Shown: positions 59,290 to 64,000 of the stretch, piece after piece
Position numbering within the stretch: the first letter of the stretch is position 1
How the letters are laid out: the number at the start of each line of letters is the position of its first letter
DNA from: Paraburkholderia sp. Tr-20389
Lineage (GTDB): Bacteria > Pseudomonadota > Gammaproteobacteria > Burkholderiales > Burkholderiaceae
Reading direction: 5' to 3'
Assembly: GCF_017104565.1 (NCBI RefSeq)
Contig: NZ_JAAGPD010000053.1
Location: 1 to 64,000 of the forward strand
Length of the DNA: 64,000 bases
Notes under the pieces: model-generated
The model's database searches: none
What the model was told of the DNA's origin: nothing
The model's input: only the letters and a program-made list of their open reading frames with translations
Position numbers and translations under genes: made by a program

Positions 59290-60603
59290 TTATTCCGTTC
59301 GTTGTGCGGCAGGCTGCGCGAGCAGCGCCGCCGATGCGTCCGCCGCGACGGCGCCCGCGGAACGGATGCCGCGATCGGGGCTCACCCAGCGGGCGCGCTT
59401 TCGGCGCCGCTGGCTGACCACGCCCGGCAGCGCGATCACGGAGGCGATCATGCTGATGGCCCAGAACGCAGCGGGATACCAGACGGTGTCGACGAAATAG
59501 CGCAGCAGGTTCTTGTCGTAGCGACGGTCGATCAGGCAGCCCAGCAGAATCTGCGCGCAGCAGGTCGCGAACAGCAGCACACCTGTGCCGCGCGGCACGA
59601 ACGCGAAGCGCCAGCTTTCGGGCAGCGTGAAGAGCGCGGTGGCCGCCATCATCACGAGCGTGAAGAGCATGCAGTACGCCCACACGATGCTGGTCGCGTA
59701 CTCGACGAAGATCGGCCACATCATCATGTTGCGGCGGGACAGCACGGCGCCGGCATACTTGAACAGCACCTGGATGCCGCCTTTCGCCCAGCGCAGACGC
59801 TGCTTGTAGAGTCCGCGGAAGGTTTCCGGCATCAGGATCCAGCTCAGGGCGCGCGATTCGAAGTTCACGCCCCAGCCTTGCACCTGCAGCTTCCAGCTGA
59901 TGTCGATGTCTTCCGTCAGCATGTCGGAACTCCAGTAGCCCACTTCCTGCAGTGCGCGCTTGCGGAACATCGACACCACGCCCGACACCGTCAGCAAACG
60001 CCCATACATGTGCTGCGTGCGCTTGATGAGCCCGACGATCGACGAGAACTCGCCCACCTGCATGCGGCCGAGCAGCGACGAGCGCGTGCGGATGCGCGGG
60101 TTGCCCGTCACGGCGCCGACGGAGGCGTCGTCGAGGAAATGGCGCAGCATCCAGCCGATCGCTTCCTTGTCGAGCAGCGAGTCGCCGTCGATGCACATCA
60201 GGTACTCGGCATCGGACAACATCGCGGCCGTCGTGAGACCGATCGCCTTGCCTTCGTTCTGATGCTGATGCACGACGACGAGCTTCGGATACACGTCGAC
60301 GAGCTGGTTCAGGATCGCGCCCGTTTCGTCGCGGCTGCCGTCGTTGATCGCGATGATGTTGTAGTTCGGATAGTTCAGCTGGTCGAGGCACGCGATCACT
60401 TCGCGCACGTTGTCGGCTTCGTTGTAGCAAGGCACGACGACGGACACTTTCGGATACGACGCCAGCGGCGGCGCAACCTTGCGGCCCGCGTCGCGGCGCT
60501 CGATCAGCAGGTAGTGCAGCAGTCCGCCCACCATCCATAGATACGCCATCAGGAGCGGATAGTAGAAGACGAAGTTCGAGATGACGCTCATTGCATTTTT
60601 CAT
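59290..60603 (-). CDS. pgaC: PNAG synthase glycosyltransferase PgaC
   Basis: This 437-residue GT2 enzyme polymerises N-acetylglucosamine from UDP-GlcNAc into poly-beta-1,6-GlcNAc and feeds it across the inner membrane. The family elements are VSVVVPCYNEADNVREV, AINDGSRDETG, the DxD-like CIDGDSLLDKEA, the acceptor motif TEDIDISW and QRLRWAKGGIQV (QxxRW). Helices at the N-terminus (about 10-32) and after residue 300 anchor it. The ATG at 60603 starts MKNAMSVISNFVFYY. Sequence beyond it in the same frame lies inside pgaB and is discarded. The C-terminal 40 residues are basic then Ala-rich. Confidence 0.94.
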   Translation of the reverse strand: MKNAMSVISNFVFYYPLLMAYLWMVGGLLHYLLIERRDAGRKVAPPLASYPKVSVVVPCYNEADNVREVIACLDQLNYPNYNIIAINDGSRDETGAILNQLVDVYPKLVVVHQHQNEGKAIGLTTAAMLSDAEYLMCIDGDSLLDKEAIGWMLRHFLDDASVGAVTGNPRIRTRSSLLGRMQVGEFSSIVGLIKRTQHMYGRLLTVSGVVSMFRKRALQEVGYWSSDMLTEDIDISWKLQVQGWGVNFESRALSWILMPETFRGLYKQRLRWAKGGIQVLFKYAGAVLSRRNMMMWPIFVEYATSIVWAYCMLFTLVMMAATALFTLPESWRFAFVPRGTGVLLFATCCAQILLGCLIDRRYDKNLLRYFVDTVWYPAAFWAISMIASVIALPGVVSQRRRKRARWVSPDRGIRSAGAVAADASAALLAQPAAQRTE

Positions 60604-60659
60604 TGTGGTCCCCTGGTCCGGGCTCGCATCGCGCGGGTATCGCAACCCGCGTGCGATGC

Positions 60660-62702
60660 TCAGCCCAACATCCCCTGATTCGATCGCAGCGTGCTTTGCA
60701 CCGACATCACGTCGCGCAGCACCGTCGTGTCCGGCCGGTTCTTGAGGAAGTCGTCCGGTCCGTAGCCCAGGTGCACGACGCCGCCTGCATTGAGCCGCTT
60801 CATCTGCGCGCGCAGCACGGCCGCCTCGACAGGCTGCTGCGTCTGCCGGTTGATCGCGGGCAGCTCGAACACGGTCTTGGCCGCCGCGCCCTGCTGGTGC
60901 AATACGGTTTGCCGCAGGCTGTCGAGCCATGCGTCGCTCACGCGTTCGCCGGCTGCGTGGGGCGCCGCCGTCAGGGCGACAAAGTCGTAATTCGCCAGCG
61001 ACGATGCGAGGCTCAGCGAGAAATTGCGCTCGGCGTTCGCGTCGAACACGGCTTCGGCGGGCACGGTGCGCGCGGTCAGCACGTTGCCGCCGCCCTGATA
61101 CGCACGCACGCGCTCGGCGAGCTGGTTCGTGAAGGTGTTCAGGTACGCCGTCTTGCCCTTTGCCCAGCGCTGCATCAGGTCGTCGGAGGCGTGAATCTGC
61201 GCGACGTCGCCCGGCAGGCCCCACGAGCGGTACACGGCCATCGCGGCGGCGCCCGTGTCTTCGTACGCGTTGAGCGTCGCGTCCGAGCCGAACACGACAC
61301 CGTTGAAGCTCGAATAACGCGTGAGGTCGTCGTAGATGTCCTGAATGGCTTGACGCGCGACGGGATCGAACGGGCTCAGGCGCGGCGTGCGGCCGTGCTG
61401 CGCGTCGCTCGGGCTGTTCGCCGCGACTTCGACGAGACGCCCTGCTGCCGCATGTCCCGTCGGCAGATCGAAGGCGAGCAGCGGCATGCGTGCATAGACC
61501 TGCACACCGGCGCGCGTGATCAGTTGCCATGCCGTGCGGTTGAACAGGTCCGCGCGCATCGGCATGTGGCGGTTCGGGTAATACAGCGCACGCGCCACGC
61601 CCGTGTTGTCGGGGTCCCAATACGCCTTCAGATACACCGACTTCGGTTCGAGATCCTTGATGCGGTCGAGCAGACGGCCGAGCTTCGCTTCGCTCTTGTT
61701 CGGATCGATGTCGTAGATTTCGTCGAGCGACACGTTGACCACGCGCTCGACCGGGTTGTGCTCGCCACGATACAGACGCGACGAGCGCATCTGCGCGATC
61801 AGCGTGCCCACGTCCCAGTCGTACGACACGAGCAGCCGGCGAATCTGCGTGAGTGGCACGTCGGGCGTATTCGGGCCGTCGTCGAGCGTGAAATGCACGG
61901 ACATGCCAAGCGCCTGCGACGCCTTGATGAGCGCTGCGTTGTACATCCCGTACGGCCAGACGGCCGAGCGCACCGCGACGCCCGTGCGGTCATGGATCAG
62001 ATCGACGCTCTTCTTCAGGTCGTCGTGCACGCGCGCCTGGTACTCTTCATCCGTCTCGTAGCGCTCCAGCTGCGGGTAGTACAGATGCGCGCTCGCGGCG
62101 GGCAGCTCGTTGCCTTGCGGGTTGGCGAGCGCGCCGTGGTGCAGGTCGTGTGTGTGCGACGCCACTTCGACGAGGCCGGAGTTCGCCATCTCGCGCAGAT
62201 CGTCCCAGCTCATGAAGTAGCCCGGCGGCATCACCGACTTGTGACTGATGCGCACGGGGTCGCCGGCCGGCGTATCGGTCCAGCGCGTGACGACGCCGAT
62301 CAGCGCGGGATAGCCGTACTGCTGCAGCAGCGGGAATGCATGCGTGAACTGGCTCTTGTAGGCATCGTCGAAAGTGAGCAGCACGGCGCGCGGCGGCAGA
62401 CGCGGCCCGCCGTTGCGCGACGCGACGATCTGATCGACGCTCACGGGGCGGAAGTCCTTCGCCTTCAGCCACGCGAAGATCGTGTTGAGCGTGGCCGTGC
62501 TGATCGCGCAGGTATCGGCGACCGTCGACACATCGGCGCGCAGATCGTCGCGGATATCGTGAATCGCGAGCACGCGGAACGTCAGGCCGTCGTCCGCATC
62601 GGGCGGCGGCAGACGGTCCAGCGCGATGCGGGCCTGTGCAGCGGGCACAGCGGCGAGACCGGCGGCGAAGGCGAGAAAACGTCTACGGTTGAGCTTGTCC
62701 AT
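60660..62702 (-). CDS. pgaB: PNAG N-deacetylase PgaB with Tat-type signal
   Basis: This 680-residue protein partly deacetylates PNAG in the periplasm and helps its export. The NodB-type N-terminal half has AVLLTFDDAYKSQFTHAF (Asp pair) and the metal histidines in VEVASHTHDLHHG; the C-terminal half is the glycoside-hydrolase-like PgaB domain (VYLKAYWDPDNTG, MPLLAFDLP, FNGVVFGSDATLN). The N-terminus MDKLNRRRFLAFAAGLAA has a twin-arginine RRRFL motif and no lipobox cysteine, unlike the lipoprotein PgaB of E. coli. The ATG at 62702 is 6 bp after pgaA stop, so they are tightly coupled. Confidence 0.94.
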   Translation of the reverse strand: MDKLNRRRFLAFAAGLAAVPAAQARIALDRLPPPDADDGLTFRVLAIHDIRDDLRADVSTVADTCAISTATLNTIFAWLKAKDFRPVSVDQIVASRNGGPRLPPRAVLLTFDDAYKSQFTHAFPLLQQYGYPALIGVVTRWTDTPAGDPVRISHKSVMPPGYFMSWDDLREMANSGLVEVASHTHDLHHGALANPQGNELPAASAHLYYPQLERYETDEEYQARVHDDLKKSVDLIHDRTGVAVRSAVWPYGMYNAALIKASQALGMSVHFTLDDGPNTPDVPLTQIRRLLVSYDWDVGTLIAQMRSSRLYRGEHNPVERVVNVSLDEIYDIDPNKSEAKLGRLLDRIKDLEPKSVYLKAYWDPDNTGVARALYYPNRHMPMRADLFNRTAWQLITRAGVQVYARMPLLAFDLPTGHAAAGRLVEVAANSPSDAQHGRTPRLSPFDPVARQAIQDIYDDLTRYSSFNGVVFGSDATLNAYEDTGAAAMAVYRSWGLPGDVAQIHASDDLMQRWAKGKTAYLNTFTNQLAERVRAYQGGGNVLTARTVPAEAVFDANAERNFSLSLASSLANYDFVALTAAPHAAGERVSDAWLDSLRQTVLHQQGAAAKTVFELPAINRQTQQPVEAAVLRAQMKRLNAGGVVHLGYGPDDFLKNRPDTTVLRDVMSVQSTLRSNQGMLG

Positions 62703-62708
62703 GATGTC

Positions 62709-64000
62709 CTACAGGGGAATGTTCAGGTTCAGGTAGATGAGCTTGCTGGTCTCGCGCGTGCGATCGAGACGCTGGCTCGACAGGCCGAGGCCATACGCGA
62801 GCGACGCGTGTGCGCTGAACTGCCACTGCTGTTCGAGACGCACTTCCCACAGCATGCTGTTGCCGATATCCGTCTGGCGGTAGCCGCCGACCGTCGCGTA
62901 GGCGCGATTCGCGAGCGACTGGTCCGCGTTGCGCCACGACGTCCACTGGTACATCGCCGTGAGTTGCGCGGTCATGTCGCGATGCGGTGCGAAGTAAGCG
63001 GTATTCGCAAGCGTGTTGCTGCTCGTGTTCAACTCGACCCACGTCGCGACGAGATGGCTCGGCGTGTTGATCAGACGCTCGTACCACGTGCCCACCCACG
63101 CCTGATTGAAGTTCGTGTCGCTGTAGCGCGACGCGCCGTAGCTGAGATCGAAGTAGCGGTAATCATCGACGCTGTAGCGCACGCTGCCCGTTGCCGCGCG
63201 GCCCGTCACGCCCACTTGATAGGCCTTCCACGGCAGCGTGTTGACGTTGCTGTCCACGCCCGCCGAAAAGCGCCAGCGGTCGTCGGGCGCGTAGCTCAGG
63301 CTGCCTGCGCCGCCCGTCTTCGCCTGCCCGCCTGTCGATCGATTGACTTCCGCCGCCGCATCGATGCCATGAAAGCGGAAGTCCGCGCCGATACCGTTGC
63401 GGATGCGGCTGACGCTGTTGCCGTCGCCTGTGTTTGCGCGGCCGCTGAACTGATGCGCGAACACGCGCCAGTAGTCGGCAAGCGGCATCGAGTAGAGCTG
63501 CGTGTCGATGCCCCAGTTTTCGTCGGCGAGCACCGAGTTGCCCTTCTGCCCGTTGCCCGCGACGATCAGTTGCGGGCTCTTGTAGGCCTCGAAGTCGCGC
63601 TGGAACGTCTTCACCGTGTTGTTGTCCGGAAAGCGGTCGGAGAAGGTCGCATTGACGTCGGCGGCGCGATCGTACTGGTTCAGTTCGAGCGCCGTGCGCC
63701 CGAGCCCCGCCAGCGTTTCGATGTCGCCTGGGTGATCGACGAGCGTGTCTGCGTAGACCTTCTGCGCTTCGTGCGGGCGCTGCTGAACGAGCGACGCATC
63801 GGAGCGTGCGCTGATCAGCGCGGGGTCGAACGGCGCTTCGTGACGCAACTCGTCGAGCGCGGCGACGCCCTCGCGGGTGCGATCCGTGTACAGCAGGTAC
63901 TGCGCCTGCAGCTTCTTCACGCGGCCGTAGTCTTCGTTGACGTCTTCGGGATGCTCGGACAGATCCGCGCGTATCGGCGTGCTCGCCGAAATCTCCTTCA
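62709..64000 (-). CDS. pgaA: PNAG outer-membrane export porin PgaA, C-terminal part
   Basis: The frame is open from the right edge to the stop at 62709, covering about 430 codons. The N-terminal part of this segment (63920-63600) consists of TPR-like helices (PHEAQKVYADTLVDHPGDIETLAGLGRTAL split here into PHEAQKVYADTL and ETLAGLGRTALELNQYD). The rest is beta-barrel strands such as RFSAGVDSNVNTLPW and YFDLSYGASRYSDTN, ending KLIYLNLNIPL. PgaA moves the polymer through the outer membrane. It precedes pgaB by 6 bp. The GTG at 63918-63920 is an internal codon; the true start is outside the window. Confidence 0.9.
   Translation of the reverse strand, partial: KEISASTPIRADLSEHPEDVNEDYGRVKKLQAQYLLYTDRTREGVAALDELRHEAPFDPALISARSDASLVQQRPHEAQKVYADTLVDHPGDIETLAGLGRTALELNQYDRAADVNATFSDRFPDNNTVKTFQRDFEAYKSPQLIVAGNGQKGNSVLADENWGIDTQLYSMPLADYWRVFAHQFSGRANTGDGNSVSRIRNGIGADFRFHGIDAAAEVNRSTGGQAKTGGAGSLSYAPDDRWRFSAGVDSNVNTLPWKAYQVGVTGRAATGSVRYSVDDYRYFDLSYGASRYSDTNFNQAWVGTWYERLINTPSHLVATWVELNTSSNTLANTAYFAPHRDMTAQLTAMYQWTSWRNADQSLANRAYATVGGYRQTDIGNSMLWEVRLEQQWQFSAHASLAYGLGLSSQRLDRTRETSKLIYLNLNIPL

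Noticed and set aside
1-64000. tRNA, rRNA, CRISPR arrays, insertion sequences
   Set aside because: No cloverleaf-like segments, regular spaced repeats, transposase genes or integrase genes were noticed on either strand.

Overview
The window reads as a stretch of a large, GC-rich betaproteobacterial replicon, most likely Burkholderia sensu lato (Paraburkholderia/Caballeronia type). This rests on the general porins ending in His-Arg-Phe, a class A beta-lactamase with a divergent AmpR-like regulator, hopanoid genes hpnIJKL, a qseBC/cytochrome b561 locus, a pgaABCD locus carrying its own glmS, and dense short operons with ATGA overlaps and many LysR regulators. No tRNA, rRNA, insertion sequence or CRISPR array was seen. 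The species is inference.

Layout. 1-5.0 kb: end of a porin, a ProQ/FinO RNA-binding protein, a CUT2 sugar ABC transporter (binding protein, permease, single-domain ATPase) and a lipoprotein. 5.1-10.9 kb: a leftward operon glnH-glnP-glnQ, a C45 acyltransferase and an RpiR regulator, then a porin. 11.4-19.9 kb: gluconate permease, Fic protein, LysR regulator divergent from an M20 peptidase/MHS transporter/serine hydrolase operon, PPK2 kinase and a YdcH protein. 20.2-24.8 kb: class C and class A beta-lactamases in tandem, the divergent AmpR-like regulator, and a DHA2 efflux pump. 25.0-30.8 kb: a three-gene TerB/ATPase/helicase operon matching the Shango anti-phage system.

31.4-39.7 kb is the most unusual part. 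A 48-residue peptide with a strong ribosome binding site is followed by a hairpin, then three heme-oxygenase-like metalloenzymes, a class III aminotransferase and an EamA/RarD exporter, nearly all overlapping. Each metalloenzyme begins with a segment that looks like a PqqD-type peptide-recognition domain. A divergent MocR regulator sits behind repeated AAAGTGTTCG motifs. I read this as an undescribed ribosomal-peptide (RiPP) pathway in which peptide-binding domains are fused to diiron-type oxygenases.

39.7-55.5 kb: carbonic anhydrase; a Fur-family repressor with a palindromic operator candidate; hpnI/J/K/L for bacteriohopanetetrol cyclitol ether; cytochrome b561 and a small membrane protein sharing a near-identical PmrA/QseB-like promoter; qseBC; a small double-glycine-leader-like peptide; a SET-domain protein; a nitrilase homologue without its cysteine and a divergent LysR; a second two-component system; a GFA protein. 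55.6-64.0 kb: a leftward operon pgaA(partial)-pgaB-pgaC-pgaD-glmS-secreted protein for poly-N-acetylglucosamine. glmS supplies glucosamine-6-phosphate toward the UDP-GlcNAc that PgaC polymerises.
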